From Cohnella sp. SGD-V74 (lineage in GTDB: Bacteria; Bacillota; Bacilli; Paenibacillales; Paenibacillaceae), in contig NZ_PVYW01000030.1 in the NCBI RefSeq assembly GCF_003001675.1, positions 30,072 to 94,071 of the forward strand: a DNA stretch of 64,000 nucleotides, written 5' to 3'. Below are positions 15,719 through 23,922 of the stretch, piece after piece. The notes under the pieces were generated by a model. The model was given only the letters and a program-made list of their open reading frames with translations, searched no databases and was not told where the DNA came from. Both the position numbers and the translations under genes were made by a program. Within the stretch, counting starts at the first letter, position 1, and every line of letters begins with the position of its first letter.

Positions 15719-16507
15719 TTAACCTGCGCGCTTACTCGCGCTCAAGCGCCGCTCCCGCAGCGTCAGAACGGCCAGCATCGCCAGACTTACGGCAACGGCG
15801 CAGAAGCTTGTCCATTGCCCCGCCGTCCAGTCGAACAGATAGCGAGGGGAGTCTCCCCGCAGAAACTCCAGCAGAAATCGCCCGGTCGAGTAGAGAATGC
15901 CGTAGGTTAGAAACAACGCCCCTGTCGGCAGCTTCCTGGCCTTCAGCAAAATAAGCAGCACGAATATGATCAGATCCCACTGTCCTTCCCAGATCTCCGC
16001 CGGCCACAGCGGCTCGGCTCCGTACCGGTCGTACGCCATCGTGCCTTCCGGGTATACGATGCCGAATCCCCTGCCCGTCGGCGCCCCGTAAGCATCCCCG
16101 TTCAGGAAGCAGGCGATTCTCCCGACCGCTTGCCCCAGCACGACTGCCGGCGCCACAATATCGGCCATTTTCCAGAAAGACAGGCCGTGCTTCCTCGTGT
16201 AATACACCATGGCCGCGGCTCCTCCGACCAACGCCCCCTGGATCGCGATCCCTCCATGCCAGATGTAAGGAATTTCATGCAGATGCTTCGAGTAATACCC
16301 CCATTGGAAAAAGAAAACGTGCCATACCCGGGCAAATACCAGAGCCCCGACGATCAAGTAGAACGCCATATTCGGGATATGCTCCCGGTAGGAGGTTCCC
16401 TCCGCCAGATAGAGCGCCATCCCCCACGCCAGCAGCACGGCCAGCGCGACAACGACCCCGTAGGAATGCACCTGGAAGTCTCCGATCGTAAATAAAACCA
16501 CTTTCAT
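15719..16507 (-). CDS. lgt: Prolipoprotein diacylglyceryl transferase paralogue
   Basis: A 262-residue membrane protein with about seven hydrophobic spans. Lgt attaches diacylglycerol from phosphatidylglycerol to the lipobox cysteine of prolipoproteins. Seen here: the HGGI motif (WHGGIAIQGAL) and the signature loop GRIACFLNGDAYG, where housekeeping enzymes usually read GRxGNFxNGExxG, so the G-N and E positions differ. This, and the setting beside blaI/M56 rather than hprK, point to an accessory copy. A BlaI-type palindrome lies 24-40 bases upstream of the ATG and a terminator separates it from the M56 gene, so it has its own BlaI-controlled transcription. GGAGGATAAAAGG is the RBS. Confidence 0.85.
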   Translation of the reverse strand: MKVVLFTIGDFQVHSYGVVVALAVLLAWGMALYLAEGTSYREHIPNMAFYLIVGALVFARVWHVFFFQWGYYSKHLHEIPYIWHGGIAIQGALVGGAAAMVYYTRKHGLSFWKMADIVAPAVVLGQAVGRIACFLNGDAYGAPTGRGFGIVYPEGTMAYDRYGAEPLWPAEIWEGQWDLIIFVLLILLKARKLPTGALFLTYGILYSTGRFLLEFLRGDSPRYLFDWTAGQWTSFCAVAVSLAMLAVLTLRERRLSASKRAG

Positions 16508-16530
16508 CCTTTTATCCTCCTGACGTTTTA

Positions 16531-16547
16531 TACTACATTATGTAGTA
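16531..16547. promoter_or_regulatory. BlaI/MecI-type operator in front of the Lgt paralogue
   Basis: TACTACATTATGTAGTA is a palindrome of two TACTACA arms with a 3-base centre. It closely resembles the mecA/blaZ operator core TACTACATATGTAGTA. It sits between the M56 terminator and the Lgt RBS. The same arm sequence and spacing recur at the blaI promoter. Confidence 0.8.
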
Positions 16548-16556
16548 TGATCTTCG

Positions 16557-16579
16557 AAAAAAAGGGGCTAAGAGTCCCC
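16557..16579 (-). terminator. Intrinsic terminator after the M56 gene
   Basis: On the minus strand GGGGACT-ctt-AGCCCC (16579-16564) is followed by seven T (16563-16557). The M56 stop codon lies inside the stem. It should end the blaI-M56 transcript before the Lgt paralogue. Confidence 0.75.
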
Positions 16580-17371
16580 TCCAAGCATCAGCAACAGCAG
16601 CAAGGAGCAAGAGACCAGCAGAGGCCTCAGCAGCGAGAGCGGAACCTTGACCGCCCGGCCGGGCTCAAGAACCTGCATGATCCGGTACTGCATCGTGCCG
16701 TCGGCGAAATGAACGGCTCCCTCGCGCTGCCGGATGTCCCCTAGCTTCGCCAGCTTCAACAGCACGTTGCCCAAATACAGCTCCGTCCCCATCCGCCGGA
16801 TCGCGAACCTGTCGGCGAACAGTTCCTTCCACGTCCGGTAGTGTCTGACGATCGGCTTAATGATCGGCCAGTAGCCGAAAGCGTCTTCCAGCACGGCCGA
16901 CGCGAGCAGCTTCAGACCGTCCCGGTTCCGGCAATGATGCCATTCGTGCAGCAGAATCGCTTCGATCTCCTTATCGCCGAACATCTCGAACAATGCGGTC
17001 GAGACGACGATTCGCGGCCGCAGCGTTCCGATTGTCAGGGCGATGAACGCAGCGTCCCGCACCACGATGATTTCCGTTCCCCAACTCCGATACTTATAGT
17101 TAAGGCGCTTCGTTAAACGTCCGTGCATGCTGCTGCGGAAGCGCTTGTGCCACACCCGGGACCAGTAAATTTGTTTGGCGCAGCGCCATGCCGCTCTAAC
17201 GATCGTATAGACGATGACCAAGTCGACAAGAACGGCAATCGCGGAAAGATACGGCGGTTCCCCGGACGCGATCTGATGATACGCGAACGCGGCCATCTGC
17301 GCGACGACGGCGGCAACGAAGACGAGCAGCAGCGCATAGATCCATCTCAGCTTCGCGATGGGACCGTTCAT
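16568..17371 (-). CDS. M56-family (BlaR1/MecR1-like) membrane metallopeptidase, short form
   Basis: A 267-residue protein with two N-terminal spans (10-32, 41-61), a cytosolic-type zinc protease domain and a C-terminal span (246-263). Zinc ligands H142 and H145 in HEWHH with catalytic E143, and E183 in WKELFAD as probable third ligand. BlaR1 proteins cleave the BlaI repressor after beta-lactam binding to an extracellular C-terminal penicillin-binding domain of about 250 residues. That sensor domain is absent here, so the signal must differ. Its ATG overlaps the blaI stop by 4 bases (ATGA), showing tight coupling. Confidence 0.87.
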   Translation of the reverse strand: MNGPIAKLRWIYALLLVFVAAVVAQMAAFAYHQIASGEPPYLSAIAVLVDLVIVYTIVRAAWRCAKQIYWSRVWHKRFRSSMHGRLTKRLNYKYRSWGTEIIVVRDAAFIALTIGTLRPRIVVSTALFEMFGDKEIEAILLHEWHHCRNRDGLKLLASAVLEDAFGYWPIIKPIVRHYRTWKELFADRFAIRRMGTELYLGNVLLKLAKLGDIRQREGAVHFADGTMQYRIMQVLEPGRAVKVPLSLLRPLLVSCSLLLLLMLGGDS

Positions 17372-17799
17372 CTTCGTCTCCCGTCCTTGATTTCCTGCAG
17401 TTTGCGTTCCAGCTTGGCGATGACCTCGGGATCGACCTCGTCCAGCGCGTCAATCATATGGTTGACGACCAGGCTTCCGTACTCCTGGATCAGCCCCTGC
17501 GACACTTCCTTCGTCTGATCGGAGAGAAACTGCTCTCTCGTCTGCACGGTGGAGAATTTCGCCGCCTGCGTTCTGCCGCTCCCGGATGGCGTCTTCTTCA
17601 GATGGCCTTTGTCCACCAGACGGTTCATGACCGTCATGACAGCGTTGACCGAGATCGGGCTCTCCTGGTTCAGGATCGACTGCACTTCCTTGATGGTCAA
17701 CCCTTCCGAAGACCAGAGAATCGCCATAATCCGGGCCTCCAGCGGTCCGAAAAAGCGGTTCAAGCCTTCGCCCTTCATATTCAGCCTCTTAATTGGCAA
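17368..17799 (-). CDS. BlaI/MecI/CopY-family transcriptional repressor
   Basis: A 143-residue winged-helix repressor. N-terminal DNA-binding domain (EARIMAILWSSEGLTIKEVQSILN..., VNAVMTVMNRLVDKGHLKK) and C-terminal helical dimerisation/cleavage region (ending LERKLQEIKDGRRR). The family binds TACA-N-TGTA palindromes and is inactivated by cleavage by the partner M56 protease, encoded immediately downstream with a 4-base overlap. A matching palindrome covers its own -10 and another lies in front of the Lgt paralogue, so it should repress both. No beta-lactamase or PBP2a gene is in the window. Confidence 0.88.
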   Translation of the reverse strand: MPIKRLNMKGEGLNRFFGPLEARIMAILWSSEGLTIKEVQSILNQESPISVNAVMTVMNRLVDKGHLKKTPSGSGRTQAAKFSTVQTREQFLSDQTKEVSQGLIQEYGSLVVNHMIDALDEVDPEVIAKLERKLQEIKDGRRR

Positions 17800-17814
17800 C
17801 TTGATCTCACCCCA

Positions 17815-17851
17815 TACTACAGAGTGTAGTTCGTTTGGGCAGAGCTGTCAA
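17815..17851 (-). promoter_or_regulatory. blaI promoter with overlapping BlaI operator
   Basis: Minus strand: -35 TTGACA (17851-17846), 17-base spacer, -10 TACACT (17828-17823). The palindrome ACTACACTCTGTAGT (17830-17816) covers the -10, giving negative autoregulation. Confidence 0.82.
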
Positions 17852-17984
17852 CGTTGACTTCTCCGCCAATTCCGATCGTCGCGGACGGTACATCTGGCAC
17901 AAGAAAGCGGCCGGCGTTTTCCCGTAACCCCGAACTGGGCTTCCGCATAGAATGTTCCATGCTCTGCACACGGAGGTCGTTAGA

Positions 17985-18314
17985 ATGAGCTCGTCAAATC
18001 AGGTTCAGGTTCAGCATCAGATGACGCCGATCTATCAATGCGATTCCCAGGTTCACAAGACGCTGCGCTCGGTGAGGGATCAACTGCATCAGCTGTGCTC
18101 CCGTCATTCCAATCGGCTGGTCGTCGTCGAGACGATGGACGGCGACGTATTCGAAGGACATATCCGCTATTGCCATAACGGAGTTCTGTATCTGTCTCTA
18201 TCGAACGAGGGCTGCTCCCGCGCCTTTTTCCCGGGGCCGCCTCCGCCTAACCCTTATGCCAACTTCGTGCTTCCGTTGGTGCTGTTTAATCTGCTCACGA
18301 TTTCGCTGCTTTAA
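17985..18314 (+). CDS. Small protein with possible Sm-like core (109 aa), first of a pair
   Basis: A 109-residue protein. The centre (SNRLVVVETMDGDVFEGHIRYCHNG and LYLSLS) has the strand-turn-strand look of a small Sm-like barrel. A Pro-rich stretch (GPPPPNP) and a hydrophobic C-terminus (FVLPLVLFNLLTISLL) follow. The ATG at 17985 with CGGAGG 11 bases upstream was preferred over one at 17952. I recall similar small pairs in spore-forming Bacilli but know no function. A second short gene follows 35 bases downstream and they share one terminator. Confidence 0.6.
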   Translation: MSSSNQVQVQHQMTPIYQCDSQVHKTLRSVRDQLHQLCSRHSNRLVVVETMDGDVFEGHIRYCHNGVLYLSLSNEGCSRAFFPGPPPPNPYANFVLPLVLFNLLTISLL

Positions 18315-18349
18315 GATTTCCGATCACGAACAGGAAAGGTGAGATCCTC

Positions 18350-18640
18350 TTGGCCATTACGCCTCCTCTCGGACCACAAGGCGGACTGCAGCCCCCGACC
18401 GCTCCGCCTCCGCAGACCGTTCCGCAGCAGCCGCTCGCTTCGACGCTTGCGGTAGACCCGGGAGCCATCTCCGGATGCCTGTTCCGCCAAACCTATATTT
18501 GGCCGCAGAGCGGACCGGGTTTCTGGTTCTACCCGGTGTTCGTCGGACGCACGTCCGTCTCCGGATTTCGTTGGAACGGATTTTTCTGGATGTTCTCCGG
18601 TTTCGACCTGCGGAGAATTCAATCGTTTACGTGTTTCTAG
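18350..18640 (+). CDS. Small Pro-rich protein (96 aa, TTG start), second of the pair
   Basis: The start is TTG at 18350 with GGAAAGGTGAG upstream; no ATG is available. The N-terminal 35 residues are Pro/Gln-rich (PPLGPQGG..., APPPQTVPQQP). The C-terminal half is aromatic and compact (CLFRQTYIWPQSGPGFWFYP, VGRTSVSGFRWNGFFWMF) and ends in a single Cys-Phe. No signal peptide. The fold and role are unknown to me. Its arrangement after the Sm-like gene and before a very strong terminator suggests a two-gene transcript, perhaps active in sporulation. Confidence 0.55.
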   Translation: MAITPPLGPQGGLQPPTAPPPQTVPQQPLASTLAVDPGAISGCLFRQTYIWPQSGPGFWFYPVFVGRTSVSGFRWNGFFWMFSGFDLRRIQSFTCF

Positions 18641-18645
18641 GAAAG

Positions 18646-18679
18646 CCGGGGCCCCCGCAGAGGATTGCGGGGGCCCCGG
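18646..18679. terminator. Very strong GC hairpin
   Basis: CCGGGGCCCCCGCA (18646-18659) pairs perfectly over 14 bp with TGCGGGGGCCCCGG (18666-18679) around a 6-base loop. TTT follows on the plus strand. It terminates the small-protein pair and, on the other strand, the tiny reading frame at 18687-18749. Confidence 0.8.
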
Positions 18680-18686
18680 TTTCGCA

Positions 18687-18749
18687 TCAAACATTCCGCA
18701 CGAATGTACCGATGAACTCCGCCAAGCCTTTTTTCACAGAAGAACCCAT
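18687..18749 (-). pseudogene. 20-codon remnant or micro-ORF resembling an aquaporin N-terminus
   Basis: ATG at 18749 opens a 20-codon frame, MGSSVKKGLAEFIGTFVRNV, with GGAGGG as RBS 5-6 bases upstream. The core KKGLAEFIGTFV matches the highly conserved first helix of MIP/aquaporin family proteins, then the frame stops and a terminator follows. It could be a 5' remnant of a deleted channel gene or an expressed short peptide. The match is short, so this is tentative. Confidence 0.35.
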
Positions 18750-18844
18750 ACTCACCCTCCGTCACAATTGTAAAATCATTCAAAATCAGAATACCTATTC
18801 CATTGTAGCTTCCGGATTTGAATAATTTCTGAACAGGGGCCAAC

Positions 18845-19507
18845 TTAATGTCGTTCTGTGGGTATAGACAATTCCTTGAGCTCTATTAAATCGTCTATAA
18901 CGATGTCGGCTTGCGCGAGCTCGTCGTCACGGGCAAAATCAAAATTGCATCCTATTGCTATCAAACCGTTGTCCTTAGCGGCAATAAAATCGGACAAGCG
19001 ATCTCCTGCCACCGCCCCTTGAGTAATGCCGTACTTTTCTACAATGCTGCGGACCAGATCCGACTTATTCAACGATTCGATCTGCTGGATGCTGAACGTT
19101 TCCGTCACCCACGCATCCAAATTATAATAACGCACAATTGCCTTTAAATATTCCACTAAACCGTTGCTCGCAATGTAGATTGCATAATCGTTCTCTTTCA
19201 AATAGCTGAAAGCTTCCTGTACGTTGGGATATAAAGCCCCGTTACCGCTGCTTATATTTTCAATCAATCGCTCCAGGAAATAGGCATCGGTATGTTCTCT
19301 TGCTTCCAGGGAATGATCGGGCAGCAACGACTCCCATACCTTGGGCATAGGCACGCCCATAATTTCGCGGTATTTGGCAATCGGCGTTTCCCCCTCCCAT
19401 TCATTCCGCAACCTCAAACGGTTAAAAGCGTCTTCGAGCGATATTTCCAATATTCTGTCCGTCTGAAACAGCGTTCCGTCCATATCGAAGATGAATGCTT
19501 TCGTCAT
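18845..19507 (-). CDS. HAD-superfamily phosphatase
   Basis: A 220-residue cytoplasmic HAD hydrolase of the beta-phosphoglucomutase/phosphoglycolate phosphatase type. Motif I is DMDGTLF (D8 nucleophile, D10), motif II IYIASNG near residue 115, motif III K near 150, motif IV GDRLSDF near 170. A helical cap lies between motifs I and II. The physiological phosphoester is not predictable. Codon use is more AT-rich than in the neighbouring glycosidase operon, and the gene stands alone between two terminators. Confidence 0.83.
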   Translation of the reverse strand: MTKAFIFDMDGTLFQTDRILEISLEDAFNRLRLRNEWEGETPIAKYREIMGVPMPKVWESLLPDHSLEAREHTDAYFLERLIENISSGNGALYPNVQEAFSYLKENDYAIYIASNGLVEYLKAIVRYYNLDAWVTETFSIQQIESLNKSDLVRSIVEKYGITQGAVAGDRLSDFIAAKDNGLIAIGCNFDFARDDELAQADIVIDDLIELKELSIPTERH

Positions 19508-19610
19508 TGCGCTCGCCCTTTCCCTCTCTGCATGTATACTGACCGCTTCAGCTTCACCCCCTATACTAACATATATTGGGTTGTAGAGCCGGGAACACGC
19601 CCGGCAGAAA

Positions 19611-19648
19611 AAGAAGAGATCCCCTCGGCTTGAGGCGGATCTCTTCTT
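19611..19648 (-). terminator. Terminator of the GH3-GH3-GH20 operon
   Basis: AAGAAGAGATCC (19611-19622) pairs with GGATCTCTTCTT (19637-19648), with an inner CCTC/GAGG stem. On the minus strand it is followed by a T-rich run (TTCTTTTTCT), 5 bases after the GH20 stop. Confidence 0.8.
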
Positions 19649-19653
19649 GTTGT

Positions 19654-21585
19654 CTACTCTTGTAACGCTTCTTCGTATTGCGCGAGCAGCTTGGCGAACG
19701 CCGCAGCGCTTGCGGACAGGCCGCCTTCGCGGTTGCGCGCCAGCCAGAGACGCTTGAACTCGGAGAGCGCCGTCTCAAGCTGCTTCCGGAGCCGCTCGAG
19801 CCATTCCCGCTCGGCGGCCGCCCCCTCCAAGCCTTGCCGGTAAATATACCGGTGAAGGCCGGCGCCCTGCTCGATCAGCCGCAACGTGTTGGCCAGCTCG
19901 TCGCGCACGATCGCGGCATCCGGTCCTTCAAGCTCAAGGCGATTCAGTTCCTCCTGCCGCTCCTTCAACCAACTCTCCGTCTCGTCGAAGCGATAGTCCT
20001 GCGTAAACGGCGTGCCGCTGCCGCCGATCAGCTTCAGCACTTCCGTCCGGATCGCGGTATCCCGCTCCAGCGTCTCCCGGTCGGACAGTCCCCGGCCGAG
20101 CAAATAGGCGGTGTAGGTGCCGTTCTCCATCGTGCTTCGCTCCAGACGGCCGTACCGGCCCAGTTCCAGAAGGAAGCGTCCTCCGATACGGCTGCGGTCC
20201 TGAAGCATCCGAGCCGAGACATACTCTTCCAGCGCCTCTAACCCGTCCACGTTCGCCTCCGTCTGCCAGCTTGCGCCAGCCGCATAGGCGATAGCCGGAT
20301 AGCCGACAGCCGGCGCCTGCCAATGTCCGCCATCGCCCCAATCGGCGACGATCAGTCCTTCCGCTCCGTGCGCCAGGCCGCTCCTCGCGGCGTCCGCAAT
20401 GTTGCCCAGCATATTGTCCGTGCGTCCCGCGATCGAGGACCAGCCGCTGGTGCCGGGACATACATAGTAGCGGACGCCATTCTCCCGGAGCCTGCGGCAA
20501 TGCGGCTCGAACGGTACGGGAGCGTCGTAGTTCCAGTGCAGCACCGTCACGTCGGACGGCAGCCGCCGGATCAGCTCGGGGTGATGCGCCAGCACGTCCC
20601 CCCACATCATCGCTTTCTTGCCGTGGCTGCGGGCGGCCTCGAACATTTTCTCCGCGTAGTCGAAGTACAGCTCCCCAATGCCGATCTCGTCAGCCCGCTC
20701 CTTGCTCTTGCCCGATCCGAGTCCGAACGGCTCGTCCATGTTGAGGTTGACATATTCGGACGAGAAATTCGGCAGCAGTTCGTCAAACAGATCCTTGGCC
20801 AGCGCGACGGAACGTTCGTCCGCCGGATTCATCGTCGTTGGCGGCAGCTTGAACGGGAGCGGAATGGGCGGCTCCATCCCGTCCGGGTGCTCGGCCAGCT
20901 CGCGGAACTCCGGCTTGGCCAGCCAGGGTCCCATATGGCCGAGACAGTTCTGGTTCGGCACCAGATCGATGTACCGGCTTCGGGCGTAAGCGTCCAGCTC
21001 CCGGAATTCCGCCGCGGAGAGCGGCGTGGCCTCCGGGAACGACGATCTGTACTTGACGTAGTCGAAGCAGAAGCCTTCCATATACAGCTGAAGATGGTTG
21101 AACTTCAGCTCGGACAGCCTGTCGATCAGCGCGTACAGCGTGTCCATCTTCGGAATTTTGTTGCGGCCGATGTCGAGCATGACGCCCCGCACCGGGAAGC
21201 TGGGCTCGTCTTCGATGCGGAAGTGCCCCAGTGTTGTTCCTTCCCGACTTACCAACTGCTCCAAGGTCACCAGCGCATAGTGCAAGCCGATCTCGGTGCC
21301 GGCGCCGACCTTCAACCTATCGTTGCTCCATTCCAATACATACCCCTGCGGATGCAGATCGGGCAGAAACTCCATTTCGAATGCCGTCTCGGCGGAGCAA
21401 GCGTCCTTTGCCGAGAAGCCGCCCTTAATCGCGCTATGATAACGCTGCTCGACTTGCACGTTCGCAATGAGCCGCTGCGCCTCGTCCCCTATTGCACGCA
21501 GCTTCAAATGCGGAGACAGCGCCGAGGAGCCTCCCAGAAACTTGAAGCTGCGCGGCTTCGGATACAAGTTCATGAACTCGGTCAT
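19654..21585 (-). CDS. GH20-type beta-N-acetylhexosaminidase, cytoplasmic
   Basis: A 643-residue enzyme without signal peptide. N-terminal GH20b-like domain (1-120), then a TIM barrel beginning PVRGVMLDIGRN. D284-E285 in NLNMDEPFGLG matches the catalytic Asp-Glu pair of substrate-assisted GH20 hydrolysis (polarising residue and general acid). WNYD and WGDGGHW supply barrel-end tryptophans. The C-terminal 150 residues are helical. It is the last gene of the operon, 50 bases after a GH3 gene. GH20 substrates are terminal GlcNAc or GalNAc; the variant D-E context means other beta-hexosides are possible. Confidence 0.8.
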   Translation of the reverse strand: MTEFMNLYPKPRSFKFLGGSSALSPHLKLRAIGDEAQRLIANVQVEQRYHSAIKGGFSAKDACSAETAFEMEFLPDLHPQGYVLEWSNDRLKVGAGTEIGLHYALVTLEQLVSREGTTLGHFRIEDEPSFPVRGVMLDIGRNKIPKMDTLYALIDRLSELKFNHLQLYMEGFCFDYVKYRSSFPEATPLSAAEFRELDAYARSRYIDLVPNQNCLGHMGPWLAKPEFRELAEHPDGMEPPIPLPFKLPPTTMNPADERSVALAKDLFDELLPNFSSEYVNLNMDEPFGLGSGKSKERADEIGIGELYFDYAEKMFEAARSHGKKAMMWGDVLAHHPELIRRLPSDVTVLHWNYDAPVPFEPHCRRLRENGVRYYVCPGTSGWSSIAGRTDNMLGNIADAARSGLAHGAEGLIVADWGDGGHWQAPAVGYPAIAYAAGASWQTEANVDGLEALEEYVSARMLQDRSRIGGRFLLELGRYGRLERSTMENGTYTAYLLGRGLSDRETLERDTAIRTEVLKLIGGSGTPFTQDYRFDETESWLKERQEELNRLELEGPDAAIVRDELANTLRLIEQGAGLHRYIYRQGLEGAAAEREWLERLRKQLETALSEFKRLWLARNREGGLSASAAAFAKLLAQYEEALQE

Positions 21586-21635
21586 TTAAGCCCGCCCCTT
21601 TTGCACAAACTGTAATCGGTCGAATCCAGGCAGGC

Positions 21636-23897
21636 TTAGCTGTTCAGATGCTCCAGAAGCTCCGCCAATTCCTTCTCCCCGAATTTTCCGCCGCTGAACT
21701 GGGCCAGCGATCGCAGCGGAAAGCTCTCTCGGAAGCCTTCCAGCATGGCCTTGCTGTCTTCGTCGGCTACGTTGCCGAACGGAAGCAGTTCGCGAAGCTT
21801 CTGCATGAAGGCGATGCCTTTGTCCGACAGCATCAAGTCGGCCAGCGTCGAGTTGCGGTCGTACACATACTTGCGGTCCGATGTCGAGCGAACCGTCACC
21901 GTCTCCGACAGCGCGATATCCTGCGAGGAGTGCCCGATCAGGATCTCGAATTGTCCCGTTTCGACGATCCAATCCTGCTCGCCGACCTCGTAGTAAGCAA
22001 AGCTGCGCTTGTCGAGCTCGAAGGAAACCGCAGTTTCCTCACCCGGCTCCAGGGAAACTTTGTCGAAGCCTTTCAGCTCCTTCAGCGGGCGGAGAACGCT
22101 GCTGTCCACATCCCGGACATACAGCTGCACGATTTCTTTGCCGGCGCGCTCGCCCGTGTTTTTCACTTGAACGGTTACCTTCAGCGTATCCGTGTCCGCA
22201 AGCTCTTTTTTATCCACAATCAAGTTGGAATAGGAGAAAGTCGTGTAGCTGAGACCGTAGCCGAACGGGAATAGCGGGCGCAGCTGCTTCTTGTCATAGT
22301 AACGATAGCCTACGAACAGCCCTTCCTTGTACTCCACGCGATCGCCTTTGCACGGATAGTCGAGATACGTCGGATTGTCGCTCAGTTGCACCGGGAACGT
22401 CTCCGCCAGCTTGCCGGAAGGATTCGCATCGCCGAACAGAAGATCGGCCACTGCGCCGCCTAGCGCTTGACCGCCAAGATAAGCTTCGAGCACGCCTTGG
22501 GCTTTGTCCAGCCACGGCATCTCGATCGGAGAGCCGTTGCAGAGCACGACGACCAGGTTCGGCTGTACGGCCGCAACCGCTTCGATTAATGCGACTTGGT
22601 TGGCGGGCATGCGCATATGCTTCCGGTCGTAGCCTTCCGATTCGTAGCGCTTCGGCAGTCCGGCGAACACGACCGCAACCTCTGCTTCCTTCGCCGCGCG
22701 AAGCGCTTCTTCGCTCAACTGCGCGTTGATATCGTCAACCTTCAAGTCATATCCTTGCGAGTAGACAACCTGCGCGCCTGCTCCTGCCGATGCGGTCAGC
22801 TCTTCGACGATATCGTCCAGCTTGGTCGGATTGATCTGCGAGCTTCCGCTTCCTTGATATCGCGGCGCTCGGGCCAGCTCGCCGATGACGGCAATCTTGC
22901 CGCCGCGCTTAAGCGGCAATACGTTGTTCTCGTTCTTCAGCAGCACCATGCTCTCGGCCGCGATCTCGCGGGCAAGCCGGTGATGCGCCTCCCGATCGTA
23001 AGTCGCGCCGGGCTTGCGATGATCCACGGCTTTGAATACGATCGTCAGCAGCCGCTCCAGAGCTGCATCAAGCTTCTCTTCCGCAAGCTGTCCGCTCCGA
23101 ACCGCCTCGACGATTTGCTTGATGCCGTCGCCTTCGCGCGGCATTTCGAGCTCCAGACCCGCCGCAAGGCTTTGCACCCGATCAACGACCGCGCCCCAGT
23201 CCGACACGACGAAGCCTTCATGGCCCCACTCGTTATTCAGAACGTTCGTCAGCAGCCATTCATTTTGCGCCGCATATTCGCCGTTGACTTTGTTGTACGC
23301 ACACATTACCGTCCATGGCTGCGCGTTCTTCACCGCACCCTCGAAGCTGGCCAAATAAATTTCCCGGAGCGTCCGCTCGTCCACGACGGAGTCGGCGCTC
23401 ATCCGGCGGAACTCTTGATTGTTCGCCGCGAAATGCTTAAGCGAAGTCCCTACGCCTTGGCTTTGTACCCCCTTGATATGGTGGGTAGCCATTTCGGAAG
23501 AGAGATACGGATCTTCGGAGAAATACTCGAAGTTGCGTCCGCACAGCGGCGATCTCTTGATGTTGGCTCCCGGACCGAGCAGCACGCCCACGTTCTCCGC
23601 CTGGCATTCCATGCCGAGTGCCTCTCCCATCTGTGCAATCAGCTCCCGATTCCACGAGCTGGCAATGCCTACTGCGGACGGAAAGCAAGTGGACGGTACG
23701 CTGTCGAACAACCCCAGATGATCGGCATTCTCGACCTGCTTGCGCAGCCCGTGCGGGCCGTCGGTCACCATCACGGAGGGGATGCCCAACCTCTCCACGG
23801 CCTCGGTATGCCAGACGTCGCGCCCCGTGCACAGGCTCGCTTTCTCCTCCAAGGTCATTTGCGCAATCAAGCCTTTAATGTCCCGTTGTTTGCTCAT
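21636..23897 (-). CDS. GH3 beta-glucosidase-type glycosidase (753 aa)
   Basis: A cytoplasmic GH3 enzyme of full length. TIM-barrel domain with the KHF motif (K154-H155-F156) and nucleophile D233 in GFVVSDWGAV. GH3_C alpha/beta sandwich from about 310 (VLLKNENNVLPLKRGGKIAVIGELA). C-terminal fibronectin-like domain from about 585 (KVTVQVKNTGERAGKEIVQLYV). It would release a terminal beta-glucosyl or related unit from imported oligosaccharide. It starts 25 bases after the second GH3 gene stop in the same operon. Confidence 0.88.
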   Translation of the reverse strand: MSKQRDIKGLIAQMTLEEKASLCTGRDVWHTEAVERLGIPSVMVTDGPHGLRKQVENADHLGLFDSVPSTCFPSAVGIASSWNRELIAQMGEALGMECQAENVGVLLGPGANIKRSPLCGRNFEYFSEDPYLSSEMATHHIKGVQSQGVGTSLKHFAANNQEFRRMSADSVVDERTLREIYLASFEGAVKNAQPWTVMCAYNKVNGEYAAQNEWLLTNVLNNEWGHEGFVVSDWGAVVDRVQSLAAGLELEMPREGDGIKQIVEAVRSGQLAEEKLDAALERLLTIVFKAVDHRKPGATYDREAHHRLAREIAAESMVLLKNENNVLPLKRGGKIAVIGELARAPRYQGSGSSQINPTKLDDIVEELTASAGAGAQVVYSQGYDLKVDDINAQLSEEALRAAKEAEVAVVFAGLPKRYESEGYDRKHMRMPANQVALIEAVAAVQPNLVVVLCNGSPIEMPWLDKAQGVLEAYLGGQALGGAVADLLFGDANPSGKLAETFPVQLSDNPTYLDYPCKGDRVEYKEGLFVGYRYYDKKQLRPLFPFGYGLSYTTFSYSNLIVDKKELADTDTLKVTVQVKNTGERAGKEIVQLYVRDVDSSVLRPLKELKGFDKVSLEPGEETAVSFELDKRSFAYYEVGEQDWIVETGQFEILIGHSSQDIALSETVTVRSTSDRKYVYDRNSTLADLMLSDKGIAFMQKLRELLPFGNVADEDSKAMLEGFRESFPLRSLAQFSGGKFGEKELAELLEHLNS

Positions 23898-23922
23898 TCC
23901 GAATTTCTCCCCTCATTTCTGC

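Noticed and set aside
18637..18843. 68-codon minus-strand frame covering the terminator
   Set aside because: It runs through a strong terminator hairpin and has no RBS. The 20-codon frame in another phase at 18687-18749 is better supported.
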